In this document: one piece after another, positions 27,351-35,712 of the stretch
Position numbering within the stretch: the first letter of the stretch is position 1
Layout: each line of letters starts with the position of its first letter
NCBI GenBank assembly: GCA_964608965.1
Contig: CAZSPZ010000002.1
Location: forward strand, 140,346-204,345
Length of the DNA stretch: 64,000 nt
From: UBA10908 sp964608965
GTDB taxonomy: Bacteria > Bacillota > Clostridia > Peptostreptococcales > Anaerovoracaceae
Direction of reading: 5' to 3'
Program-made: the position numbers and the translations under genes
The notes under the pieces: generated by a model
Database searches by the model: none
Seen by the model: the letters and a program-made list of their open reading frames with translations, nothing else
Told to the model about the DNA's origin: nothing

Positions 27351-28529
27351 ATGAAAAAGGGTATTAGTTTTATTGTGTGTTTAGTTTTATGCTTCGGCTT
27401 TACTGTCAATAGTTTTGCAGCAGAGCCGACGATGGAAGAGATTGTATTTACAGGGGATACGATTTCGATGACATTAGACAATGTAGTAAATTTAATGATG
27501 ATTACGGGAACGGCAATAGAGACAGCTAAAATAAATAAAAAGTCCGACGAAGCAATAGCCAATGGCTATTCAGAATCCTATGATACAGTACAAAGTACAC
27601 TTAATTATTTAAACAGCATAAGCTTGGCATCCGCTTCGGCTCTGGGCATAAGCGACAGTGCTTCTAGCCTTGATGCAAAAGTCGCTAAACTCACTAGAGA
27701 TTTTACAAAAGCAAACTTAGAAACAAATTATCAAACAGAGCTAAATTCTATCGAAAAAAACGCTATACAACTTTACTACACGACGTTACAAGCGCAAGAG
27801 CGCTACAATATTGCAGCGGATGATTTGCTTGCAAAGCAGACTACTCTAAATAGTGTTCAAAAAAGATATAATCTAGGTACCGCATCAAGGATTGACCTAA
27901 TGACGGCGCAAAACATATTGATATCAGCTAAAAACGGCCTTATGGAATCTTTGACAACCTACAATAGTGCTAAGATGAATTTTAACCTTCAGATGGGATA
28001 TCCATTAATGCAAGAGATAGTATTCACTAGAGAATCTATCGTAACCACTGAACCTTCGATTATATTAAGTCAAGCTATAGCATCTGCGCAGCAGAATAGA
28101 AATGAAGTCAAGGTAACAGATTTTGCTTTTGAACTACAGAAGATGCTTTTTAACAATGCAAAAGTAACGACATCTAAATTGTCTTCTGCTTATAAAAAAC
28201 AAGAAGTAACTTTTTTAAAGGCAAAACAGCAGATGCTACAAATTGAAGATCAGATAGCAATGGATATTCGAGTAAAATATATGGGGCTTATACAAAAAAG
28301 ACAGGCTGTTGTTTCTTCGGAGAGTACGCTCGCTCTTACTTCCGAGGGTTACCGCATTGCGCAATTGACCTATAACGCGGGGATGAGTACATTGGCAAAA
28401 CTCCAGGAATCACAAGTTCAATTTAGTCAAGCAAAGTTGGCAAATGTTTCAGCACTTGCAGATTACGCATTAGCTGTGCATGATTTTGAATATGCACAAG
28501 GTGTAGGAACGACCAGATTGGCGCTGTGA
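27351..28529 (+). CDS. TolC-family-like exported coiled-coil protein
   Basis: 392 residues with signal peptide MKKGISFIVCLVLCFGFTV. The rest is almost entirely helical in two similar halves, each with the outer-membrane efflux protein (OEP/TolC) pattern: YYTTLQAQERYNIAADDLL then VQKRYNLGTASRIDLMTAQN in the first half, and GYRIAQLTYNAGMSTLAKLQ in the second. In Gram-negatives such proteins form trans-envelope tunnels. All other features here suggest a single-membrane, S-layer-bearing cell, so its role must differ or the envelope is unusual. It sits between an SLH gene and the glycan operon. No ABC transporter or membrane-fusion partner is adjacent. Confidence 0.72.
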   Translation: MKKGISFIVCLVLCFGFTVNSFAAEPTMEEIVFTGDTISMTLDNVVNLMMITGTAIETAKINKKSDEAIANGYSESYDTVQSTLNYLNSISLASASALGISDSASSLDAKVAKLTRDFTKANLETNYQTELNSIEKNAIQLYYTTLQAQERYNIAADDLLAKQTTLNSVQKRYNLGTASRIDLMTAQNILISAKNGLMESLTTYNSAKMNFNLQMGYPLMQEIVFTRESIVTTEPSIILSQAIASAQQNRNEVKVTDFAFELQKMLFNNAKVTTSKLSSAYKKQEVTFLKAKQQMLQIEDQIAMDIRVKYMGLIQKRQAVVSSESTLALTSEGYRIAQLTYNAGMSTLAKLQESQVQFSQAKLANVSALADYALAVHDFEYAQGVGTTRLAL

Positions 28530-28537
28530 TATAAGAG

Positions 28538-29827
28538 ATGAATATCAAAGAGTATAAAATAGTTATAATGGCTGGAGGAAAAGGTTCTCGGATTCAAAAT
28601 CACTTTCCTGATATCCCAAAGCCAATGATTCCACTTTTAGGGAAACCTATTTTAGAACATCAAATTCTACATTTAAAAGATCAGGGTGCCCAAAATTTTA
28701 CAATCGTAGTGGGATACCTTCAGAATAGCATCGTTGACTATTTTGGTAATGGGCAGCGACTAGGGGTCAAGATAGAATATATTCGCGAAAATCAACCGCT
28801 TGGCACTGCCGGTGCTTTAAAATTACTTTCTAGCGTTGATTTTCCGTTAATATTAATTAACGGGGATCTTGTTTTTGATATTTCAGTAATGCGAATGATT
28901 GATTATCATATAGAGAGAAATGCAGATATCACACTGCTTACTCATCCTAACGACCATCCGTTCGACAGTGCCTTAATTGAAACAGATAGTGACGGCAAAG
29001 TTGTTAGATGGTACAATAAGGAAGACATACGTGGAGATTATAAAAATAGAGTTAATGCTGGAATTCACATTCTGTCATCATCGATTTTCAATCCCCAAAA
29101 CGACTTCTGGCAAAACGAAAAAGTTGATCTTGATCGAGACATCATAAAGCCAAATTTACAAAGGTTTGGTGTGTATGCCTACGATTCTCCCGAATATGTC
29201 AAGGACATGGGAACTCTTCAACGATACGAAGCTGTTATACGAGATTATACCAAAGGCATTATTCAATCAAAAAATCTTACCCATAAGCAAAAGGCAATTT
29301 TTATGGACCGAGATGGGACGATTAATGTATATAAGGGTTTTGTTACAAGACCTGAGCAATTCGAATTGATGGATGCTGTTGCTCGGGCAATAAAACGTAT
29401 AAACGAGTCGGGATATTTGGCTATAGTGGTTACAAATCAACCAGTAATCGCCAGAGGGGAATGCACAATTGGAGAGCTTAAAAATATTCATATGCGCATG
29501 GAAAGGCTTTTAGGCGAAAAAGGAGCTTATGTGGATGATATTTCGTATTGTCCTCATCACCCGGACAAAGGTTTTAAAGGGGAAATTCTTGAATATAAGA
29601 TTGACTGCAGTTGTCGCAAGCCTAAGCCTGGAATGCTTTTAAATATGACTGATAAATTTAATATCGACCTTAATCAGTCGTATATGATTGGGGATGATTT
29701 GCGCGACATACTGGCGGGAAAGGCGGCCGGATGTCATACGGTGTATATAGGCATAGAAAAGGATGTCATAAAAAAAGCGGAATTCCATGCGGCATCCTTA
29801 TTCGAAGCAGTAAACAAAATCTTGTAA
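28538..29827 (+). CDS. hddC-gmhB: Fused heptose-1-P guanylyltransferase (HddC) and heptose-1,7-bisphosphate phosphatase (GmhB)
   Basis: 429 residues with two enzymes. Residues 1 to about 235 are a nucleotidyltransferase (IVIMAGGKGSRIQNHFPDIP, PKPMIPLLGKPILEHQI, INGDLVFD) like HddC, which joins GTP and D-glycero-D-manno-heptose-1-P. From about 253 a HAD phosphatase begins (FMDRDGTIN, Asp257/Asp259), with GmhB-type text (VVTNQPVIARGE), a zinc loop with CPHHP and CSCRKPKPG, and MIGDDLRDILAGK. It would remove the 7-phosphate before nucleotide transfer. These are usually separate genes, so the fusion supplies two steps of the GDP-heptose route. GmhA and HddA follow directly. ADP-heptose (HldE-type) synthesis is less likely because a separate HddA kinase is present. 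Confidence 0.87.
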   Translation: MNIKEYKIVIMAGGKGSRIQNHFPDIPKPMIPLLGKPILEHQILHLKDQGAQNFTIVVGYLQNSIVDYFGNGQRLGVKIEYIRENQPLGTAGALKLLSSVDFPLILINGDLVFDISVMRMIDYHIERNADITLLTHPNDHPFDSALIETDSDGKVVRWYNKEDIRGDYKNRVNAGIHILSSSIFNPQNDFWQNEKVDLDRDIIKPNLQRFGVYAYDSPEYVKDMGTLQRYEAVIRDYTKGIIQSKNLTHKQKAIFMDRDGTINVYKGFVTRPEQFELMDAVARAIKRINESGYLAIVVTNQPVIARGECTIGELKNIHMRMERLLGEKGAYVDDISYCPHHPDKGFKGEILEYKIDCSCRKPKPGMLLNMTDKFNIDLNQSYMIGDDLRDILAGKAAGCHTVYIGIEKDVIKKAEFHAASLFEAVNKIL

Positions 29828-29842
29828 AGTCGAGGTGGCTTA

Positions 29843-30487
29843 TTGAAAAATTCAACGAATGCATATCTTGGTGAACTATTCGGCACATGTCCAAATCTTA
29901 TTGTTTGCCAAGAAGATATTCTTAACGTGTATCAGATTTTATTTGAATGTTTTTCAAAGGATAGAATGTTATTGATTTGCGGAAACGGTGGAAGCGCTGC
30001 CGATGCCGATCATATTGTGGGGGAGCTTGCTAAAGGATTTGCTTTGAAAAGACCGATTTCCAGGGAAGTAAGGAATGAACTTTACGTCAATGGCGATCGA
30101 AGCGGAGAGCTTGGAAACGCTTTACAGTGTGGATTAAAAGCTCTGAACTTGTCCGCGCAAACCTCGTTGTGTACTGCTATTGGAAATGATATTGGGTACA
30201 ATTCGGTATTTGCGCAACAAGTGGTTGCTTTTGGCCGGCCAGGAGATGTTCTCCTTGGAATCAGCACATCGGGCAATTCATCCAATATAATCAATGCAGG
30301 AATTGCCGCAAACGCTTTGGGGCTTCGGACAATTGGTCTTAGCGGCAAAACTGGCGGAGACATGATGGGCACGTTTTGCAATGTAATACGAGCGCCGGAA
30401 GAGAAGACTCATCGAATACAGGAATTGCATATGCAAATTTATCATGCCCTTTGCCTTATGTTAGAAAGAGAATTGTTTAATGTATAG
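29843..30487 (+). CDS. gmhA: Sedoheptulose-7-phosphate isomerase
   Basis: Converts sedoheptulose-7-P to D-glycero-D-manno-heptose-7-P, the first step of the heptose route. The 214-residue SIS-domain protein has ICGNGGSAADADHIVGELAKG, a VLLGISTSGNSSNII phosphate-binding strand and the typical C-terminal IQELHMQIYHALCLMLE. The start is TTG at 29843, with GAGGTGG at 29832-29838. It lies 15 bases after the fusion gene and 26 before hddA. Confidence 0.92.
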   Translation: MKNSTNAYLGELFGTCPNLIVCQEDILNVYQILFECFSKDRMLLICGNGGSAADADHIVGELAKGFALKRPISREVRNELYVNGDRSGELGNALQCGLKALNLSAQTSLCTAIGNDIGYNSVFAQQVVAFGRPGDVLLGISTSGNSSNIINAGIAANALGLRTIGLSGKTGGDMMGTFCNVIRAPEEKTHRIQELHMQIYHALCLMLERELFNV

Positions 30488-30513
30488 TAGTAGGTACAAT
30501 TAGGAGAATATGA

Positions 30514-31515
30514 ATGATTATTACCAGAACTCCTTTTAGGATTTCTTTCTTTGGTGGCGGAACAGATTTACAGCCCTATTGCAATGAGCATGGCGGTGCC
30601 GTTTTATCGACCACCATAGACAAATACCTTTATATAACCTGCAGACACATGCCCCCTTATTGGGATTACAACCATCAACTTATTTATGGATCTCGAAATG
30701 AGAGAGTAAAAGATGTTGATGAAATTGAACACCCTTCCATCCGAGAAACCATGAAATATCTGAATGTTGATTATGGATTGGATCTTCATTATGATACCGA
30801 TATTCCAGCGAGATCCGGTATGGGGTCAAGTTCAGCTTTTACTGTGGGACTTTTAAATGCATTATATGGTTTAGAAGGCAAAATGGTATCAAAACGAAAG
30901 TTGGCAGCTGAAGCAATTCATATTGAACAGGACTTAATAGGCGAGGCTGTAGGATGTCAGGATCAAATAGCAGCGGCTTTTGGTGGGTTAAATTATATTA
31001 CATTTAAGAGGGGTGGTGGCTTTTTTGTTAGTCCCGTTACGATATCTCGGGCTAGAATATCAGAATTGGAATCACATTTAGTACTAATATTTACAGGATT
31101 CCAACGGTTTGCTTCAGACATTGAAAAGGATAAAATAAGCAGACTAAATTCCAAAGTCCAAGAGCTTAAAGCGATCGCAGAAATAACACAAAAGGCGTTC
31201 GATATTCTTAACAGTGAGCAAGACATACGAGCTTTTGGATATCTAATGGACGAGGCATGGCAATTAAAAAAAACACTTTCAGAGAAGGTTTCTACAAATG
31301 AAATCGACAATTTATATAAAATTGGGATGGCAAGTGGCGCCATCGGAGGAAAGTTGCTTGGGGCTGGAGGTGGAGGGTTTATGCTGTTTTTCTGCGAACC
31401 TTCCAAAAGAGACCAATTACTCGAAGCTACAAACGAATATTTAAGTATCCCATTTTCTTTCGAAAGAAACGGGAGCCAGGTTATATATTACAGGGAGGAA
31501 CAACCGTTTGGATAA
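30514..31515 (+). CDS. hddA: D-glycero-D-manno-heptose-7-phosphate kinase
   Basis: GHMP kinase that forms heptose-1,7-bisphosphate. 333 residues: opening ITRTPFRISFFGGGTDL (typical of HddA), ATP loop RSGMGSSSAFTVGLLNAL at about 95-112, and C-terminal KLLGAGGGGFMLFF. Good AGGAGA before ATG 30514. Together with GmhA and the fused HddC-GmhB this completes GDP-D-glycero-alpha-D-manno-heptose. The same set serves S-layer glycans in Aneurinibacillus and capsules in Campylobacter. The stop overlaps the next start by 8 bases. Confidence 0.93.
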   Translation: MIITRTPFRISFFGGGTDLQPYCNEHGGAVLSTTIDKYLYITCRHMPPYWDYNHQLIYGSRNERVKDVDEIEHPSIRETMKYLNVDYGLDLHYDTDIPARSGMGSSSAFTVGLLNALYGLEGKMVSKRKLAAEAIHIEQDLIGEAVGCQDQIAAAFGGLNYITFKRGGGFFVSPVTISRARISELESHLVLIFTGFQRFASDIEKDKISRLNSKVQELKAIAEITQKAFDILNSEQDIRAFGYLMDEAWQLKKTLSEKVSTNEIDNLYKIGMASGAIGGKLLGAGGGGFMLFFCEPSKRDQLLEATNEYLSIPFSFERNGSQVIYYREEQPFG

Positions 31516-32449
31516 AGATAGCAAGATATACATAGCGGGGCGTACGGGGCTTTTGGGATCCAAAACGATTCTAAAATTAAACGAATTAGGCTATGAGAAC
31601 ATTATACATTCTACACATAAAGAGCTTGACTTGACGAATCAAAAGGATACCGAAGATTTCTTTTGTAGCAACAAGCCCGACTATGTTTTTGTTATGGCCG
31701 GGAAAGTCGGAGGTATAAAGGCAAACAGTGAGAATATGGCTGAGTTTGCTATGGAGAACCTACAAATCGCCCTTAATATAATCAATGCTGCACATAAGAC
31801 AAGAGTTAAAAAAATGATTTATTTGGGATCATCATGCATGTATCCGGCAGCCAGCCTTCAACCAATTAAAGAAGAATACTTATTGTCTGGAGAGTTCGAG
31901 CCTACAAATGAAGGGTATGCAATCGCAAAGGTTGCAGGGGTAAAATTATGTGAATACTTCAATAGACAGTATGGTGATAATTTTATTAGTTGTATCCCTG
32001 CTAACATATATGGTCCTGGCGATAATTTTATTAACAGCAATAGCCATGTGATTCCGGCGCTTATCAAGCGATTTCATTATTCTAAAATCAATGAAATGGA
32101 AGAAGTATTGATATGGGGAACAGGAAAGCCAGTACGCGAGTTTTTATATATTGATGATGCTGTTGATGCATGTATTTTTCTTATGAATCATTATGATTCT
32201 GCTGAGACTATTAATGTTGGTGTCGGGAGCAGCACTTCTATAAAAGAACTTGCATATGCAATAAAGGATGTCGTAGCATATTCCGGAAAGATTATCTTTG
32301 ATTCTTCTCAAAGCGATGGTATGCCCATTCGCATTCTTGATAGTAGTAAGATTAATTTGATGGGCTGGAACACAAAAACAAAACTTGCAGAGGGTTTAAG
32401 TATTACTTATAAATGGTTTTTAGAGAATCAGGAGGATTTTATATGCTAA
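31508..32449 (+). CDS. Fcl/WcaG-like SDR, probable GDP-4-keto-sugar reductase (heptose C4 reductase-like)
   Basis: 313 residues from TTG 31508 (GGAGG nine bases upstream, overlapping hddA by 8 bases). It follows the GDP-L-fucose synthase pattern: Rossmann loop GRTGLLGS (11-18), AGKVGGI (64-70), LGSSCMYP (106-113), the catalytic pair Tyr137/Lys141 in YAIAK, and VREFLYIDD. No GDP-mannose 4,6-dehydratase (Gmd) is in the window, so GDP-fucose is unlikely to be made here alone. In Campylobacter jejuni Fcl-like proteins next to hddA reduce GDP-4-keto-heptoses, which fits better. It may reduce the ring ketone or the side-chain ketone of the branched sugar proposed below (inference). Confidence 0.8.
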   Translation: MDKDSKIYIAGRTGLLGSKTILKLNELGYENIIHSTHKELDLTNQKDTEDFFCSNKPDYVFVMAGKVGGIKANSENMAEFAMENLQIALNIINAAHKTRVKKMIYLGSSCMYPAASLQPIKEEYLLSGEFEPTNEGYAIAKVAGVKLCEYFNRQYGDNFISCIPANIYGPGDNFINSNSHVIPALIKRFHYSKINEMEEVLIWGTGKPVREFLYIDDAVDACIFLMNHYDSAETINVGVGSSTSIKELAYAIKDVVAYSGKIIFDSSQSDGMPIRILDSSKINLMGWNTKTKLAEGLSITYKWFLENQEDFIC

Positions 32450-33609
32450 ATTGGCCACTAATGAACAACAATATTGATAAGTCGGACGTGAACTGTTTAA
32501 TAGAATTTTTACAAAGAGAAAATGTATTTACACAAAGTAAGAATGTAAGAGAGTTGGAAAGACTTTGGAGTGAATGGCTTGGAGTAAAATATAGTGTTTT
32601 TGTGAATTCTGGGTCTTCCGCAAATTTTATTACCATGCACATAATAGCAGAATTATATGGAAAAGGTGAAATTATCACTTCGCCCATAGCATGGTCAAGT
32701 GATGTTGCCAGTATAATTAATGCAGGGCACCATCCTGTGTTTGTTGATGTAGACTTTAAAACATTAGCAATGCAAGAAGATTTGATTATTAAAGCAATTA
32801 CACCGAGCACGAAGGCTGTCTTTTTAACCCATGTTCTGGGATTTGACGGGATTACGGATCGTTTACTTGATGAATTAACTAAGCGTAAAATCTTACTAAT
32901 AGAAGATTGTTGTGAATCTCATGGAGCGACCCACAACGGCAATAAAATTGGCACATTTAGCAAAGCCTCGAATTTTTCTTTCTACTATGCACATCATATG
33001 AGTACTATTGAAGGCGGTATGATTTGTACCGATGATGAGGATTTTTATCAGTATTCCCGATTATTTAGGAGTCACGGTTTAAGCCGCGAATGCGATGACC
33101 TTGCGTATAGAGAAAAACTGGAAGCCAATAGCAAAGATACTTACCCGGAATTCACCTTTTTGCTTCCGGGATTCAACATGCGTAGCACTGAATTAAATGC
33201 CGTTATTGGGATAAATCAATTAAAACGTCTTAATAGGAACAACGATAGAAGATGCTCAAATTTCAAACTATTTCTTGAAAACTTAGATTCAAGTAAATAT
33301 TATGCAGATTTCAAAGTTGAAGGTAGTGTAAATTATGCATTTGTTCTTATGTTGAGGAAACAAAGCAAGAGCCAATTTGATAAAGTAGTCGATATATTAA
33401 AAGCTGAGAATGTAGAATTTAGACGCGGTACAGCTGGTGGGGGAAATTTGACTAGACAAAAATTTGTGCAAAACGCATATCCCAATATACAGCCCAAAGA
33501 TTATCCAAACGCAGAACAAATTCATGAGTCTGCCTTGTATATAGGTAATTATCCGGATTTAGAACACGATAAAATAAGAGAACTCTGTACGATACTTAAC
33601 AGACTATAG
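32443..33609 (+). CDS. ColD-like PLP/PMP-dependent 4-keto-sugar 3-dehydratase (DegT fold, His in place of Lys)
   Basis: 388 residues from ATG 32443 (GGAGG at 32431-32435), the same length as ColD. The DegT/DnrJ fold is clear: NSGSSANFITMHII (about 55-68), SPIAWSSDVASIINAGHHPV, and IEDCCESHGATHNG with the PLP-contacting Asp155. In place of the usual SFxxTK motif it reads SFYYAHHMSTIEGG, so His184 occupies the position of the aldimine lysine. In ColD (GDP-4-keto-6-deoxymannose 3-dehydratase) and RfbH this His replacement converts an aminotransferase into a C3 dehydratase that removes the 3-hydroxyl. A normal aminotransferase is therefore unlikely. It overlaps the preceding SDR by 7 bases. Confidence 0.85.
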   Translation: MLNWPLMNNNIDKSDVNCLIEFLQRENVFTQSKNVRELERLWSEWLGVKYSVFVNSGSSANFITMHIIAELYGKGEIITSPIAWSSDVASIINAGHHPVFVDVDFKTLAMQEDLIIKAITPSTKAVFLTHVLGFDGITDRLLDELTKRKILLIEDCCESHGATHNGNKIGTFSKASNFSFYYAHHMSTIEGGMICTDDEDFYQYSRLFRSHGLSRECDDLAYREKLEANSKDTYPEFTFLLPGFNMRSTELNAVIGINQLKRLNRNNDRRCSNFKLFLENLDSSKYYADFKVEGSVNYAFVLMLRKQSKSQFDKVVDILKAENVEFRRGTAGGGNLTRQKFVQNAYPNIQPKDYPNAEQIHESALYIGNYPDLEHDKIRELCTILNRL

Positions 33610-33630
33610 CGAATCGGCTTTGAGGATTAT

Positions 33631-34620
33631 ATGACTATGAAGTATTATAATATTCCAAAAGAAACAATGATAGATTTATATAATACGATGCTAAAAATAC
33701 GAATGGTAGAAGAGGCAATAGGCGCTCATTACCACGAAGATAACATGCATACACCAATACACCTTTGCATTGGTCAAGAGGCTATCGCGGCAGGAGTATG
33801 TCAAAACTTAGAGGAAAAGGACAGGATTTTTAGCAATCACCGTAATCACGGACACTATATTGCAAAAGGGGGCAATATAAAAGCCATGATTTCTGAACTA
33901 CACAATAAAGAAACAGGATGTTCCCATGGCCGAGGCGGTTCAATGCATCTGGTGGATAATGAGAAAGGAATCCCCATAACGTCCTCTATTGTTGCGGGAG
34001 GAGTCCCTATAGCAACAGGTAGTGCATTGACTTCCAGATTAACAAATGATAATTGTGTATCGATTGCATTTTTAGGCGATGCTGCCTCTGAAGAAGGTGT
34101 TGTATTTGAAAGTCTTGCTTTTGCGGTTCTTAAAAATTTACCTATAGTCTATATATGCGAAAATAATCTTTATTCAGTAGGAACCCCAATCAATGAACGG
34201 GAAAAAGAGTCTTCAATATATAAGAAATTTACCGGACTACTTCCAAGCATACAGATTGATGGGAATAATGTTTTTGAAGTCTACGAAAAGACCGCTCAAG
34301 CAATAAATGCGGCCCGTCGTGGCGAAGGCCCGACATTTATTGAATGTCTTACCTATCGGTGGAAAGATCATCATGATACGCGAACCGGGACCGAAGAAAA
34401 AACAGGCTACCGCACAGAAGAAGAATGGGCGTCGTGGGTTTCAAAATGCCCAATCAAGCATTGCTATGATTATCTTGTTAATCATGACATTATCCGGAAG
34501 GAAGAAGAAGATAAATGCAGATCCTCAATCAACAAGCAAATAGAGGAAGCTTTTTTATATGCCATAAAAAGCGATCTGCCTAAACAAAGCCACCTTTATA
34601 AGGGCCTTTTGGCTAGATGA
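33631..34620 (+). CDS. Thiamine-diphosphate-dependent E1 alpha subunit (2-oxoacid dehydrogenase type)
   Basis: 329 residues, length of a PdhA/AcoA-type alpha subunit. Seen: TPIHLCIGQEAIAAGVC (41-57), NHRNHGHYIAKGG, GRGGSMHLVD (100-109), and the ThDP/metal motif beginning GDAASEEG (149-156) and ending ENN (177-179), with Ala in the usual third Gly position. YRWKDHHDTR is in the place of the regulatory loop. It is followed nine bases later by its beta subunit, but no lipoyl E2 or E3 gene is present. In a glycan operon an orphan E1 pair most likely acts as a free acyl (acetyl/glycolyl) carbanion donor, as proposed for AviB1/AviB2 in avilamycin synthesis. Confidence 0.82.
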   Translation: MTMKYYNIPKETMIDLYNTMLKIRMVEEAIGAHYHEDNMHTPIHLCIGQEAIAAGVCQNLEEKDRIFSNHRNHGHYIAKGGNIKAMISELHNKETGCSHGRGGSMHLVDNEKGIPITSSIVAGGVPIATGSALTSRLTNDNCVSIAFLGDAASEEGVVFESLAFAVLKNLPIVYICENNLYSVGTPINEREKESSIYKKFTGLLPSIQIDGNNVFEVYEKTAQAINAARRGEGPTFIECLTYRWKDHHDTRTGTEEKTGYRTEEEWASWVSKCPIKHCYDYLVNHDIIRKEEEDKCRSSINKQIEEAFLYAIKSDLPKQSHLYKGLLAR

Positions 34621-34629
34621 GGATGAATT

Positions 34630-35673
34630 ATGCCATGGACTAGAATAAGCCAAATTGATTTAGCGGAAGCCAGTATATTTGACGATTGCCGTCCAGGAAA
34701 TAGGATATTAACGTATATTGAAGCCGTACATGAAGCGCTTGATCAAGCCATGGCTCTTGACCATAGAGTGTTTATTATGGGACAAGGTGTGAATGATCCT
34801 ATTGGGATGTTTGGTGCAACAACGGACCTATACAAAAAGTATGGAAAAGAGAGAGTGTTCGAAACGGCTTTATCGGAAGCCGGTATGATGGGAGTCGCTG
34901 TAGGCTCTGCAGTGACCGGTTTACGACCTTTTTACTGCCATAATAGACCCGATTTTCTAATGTTGGCGATGGATCAGATTGTTAATCATGCATCAAAACT
35001 AAATTATATGTCAGGAGGCCAATGTCCTGTACCGATGGTAGTGTGGGCAACGACCGGAATGGGTTGGGGTTCTGCCGCGCAGCATTCGCAAGCCCTACAC
35101 GGACTATTTATGCATATACCTGGTTTAAAGATTGTTATGCCGACATCCCCTTATGATGTTAAGGGGTTGATTGCTTCTTCGATAGAAGATAACAATCCAA
35201 TTATGTTTTTCGAACATCGCAAACTATTTAATCAGCGAAGCCACGTACCGAAAGAATTATATAAGGTTCCAATCGGCAAGGCAATAGTACGGAAAAAGGG
35301 TTCGGATGTTACCGTAATAGCAATTTCACATATGGTGGTTGATAGTATAAAAGCAGCCAATGAACTTGAAAATGAAGGGATTTCTGTAGAGGTAATTGAT
35401 TTAAGAACAATAAAACCATTTGATAAAGAATTGATTTTAGAGTCGGTGAAAAAAACGGGACGAGTAGTAATTGTTGATACCGGTTGGAAAACTGGAGGAG
35501 TGACTGCGGAGTTAAGCGCATTTATAATAGAGAACGCCTTTTCTTATTTAAAAAGAGGGATAGTACGAATTGGTTGTGAAGATGTACCGACTCCCTCAAG
35601 TTATGTTCTAGAAGACGCATTCTATAAAAATAAAGAAGATGTTATTTTGGGAGTGAGGCAAATCCTAGAATAG
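34630..35673 (+). CDS. Thiamine-diphosphate-dependent E1 beta subunit (2-oxoacid dehydrogenase type)
   Basis: 347 residues matching the PdhB/AcoB fold: YIEAVHEALDQAMALDHRV (29-47), FETALSEAGMMGVAVGSA with the conserved Glu that activates thiamine, QIVNHASKLNYMSGGQ, PTSPYDVKGLIASS, and the C-terminal transketolase domain VIDLRTIKPFD. The first 25 residues (PWTRISQIDLAEAS) are an extra leader. It makes an alpha2-beta2 heterotetramer with the preceding gene. The absence of E2/E3 partners and the flanking ketosugar enzymes suggest carbon-carbon bond formation on a sugar ketone rather than acyl-CoA production (inference). Confidence 0.82.
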   Translation: MPWTRISQIDLAEASIFDDCRPGNRILTYIEAVHEALDQAMALDHRVFIMGQGVNDPIGMFGATTDLYKKYGKERVFETALSEAGMMGVAVGSAVTGLRPFYCHNRPDFLMLAMDQIVNHASKLNYMSGGQCPVPMVVWATTGMGWGSAAQHSQALHGLFMHIPGLKIVMPTSPYDVKGLIASSIEDNNPIMFFEHRKLFNQRSHVPKELYKVPIGKAIVRKKGSDVTVIAISHMVVDSIKAANELENEGISVEVIDLRTIKPFDKELILESVKKTGRVVIVDTGWKTGGVTAELSAFIIENAFSYLKRGIVRIGCEDVPTPSSYVLEDAFYKNKEDVILGVRQILE

Positions 35674-35712
35674 TTTATTTAAAAGCATAGTGCCTAAAAG
35701 AAAGGGGAAAGT

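Noticed and set aside
27351..28529. Diderm (OmpM/Negativicutes-like) cell envelope as the main interpretation
   Set aside because: None of the SLH proteins has an obvious outer-membrane barrel, and no LPS or Bam genes are seen. A single TolC-like gene is insufficient, so this was left as a question.
28538..31515. ADP-heptose synthesis for LPS core
   Set aside because: The kinase is of HddA type and the transferase of HddC type, which make GDP-heptose. No HldE, HldD or LPS core heptosyltransferase genes are present.
31508..32449. GDP-L-fucose synthesis
   Set aside because: The Fcl-like protein is not accompanied by Gmd and lies in a heptose operon, so a GDP-fucose pathway is not supported here.
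32443..33609. Calling the DegT-fold enzyme a sugar aminotransferase
   Set aside because: The lysine needed for transamination is replaced by His184 in a ColD/RfbH-type context.
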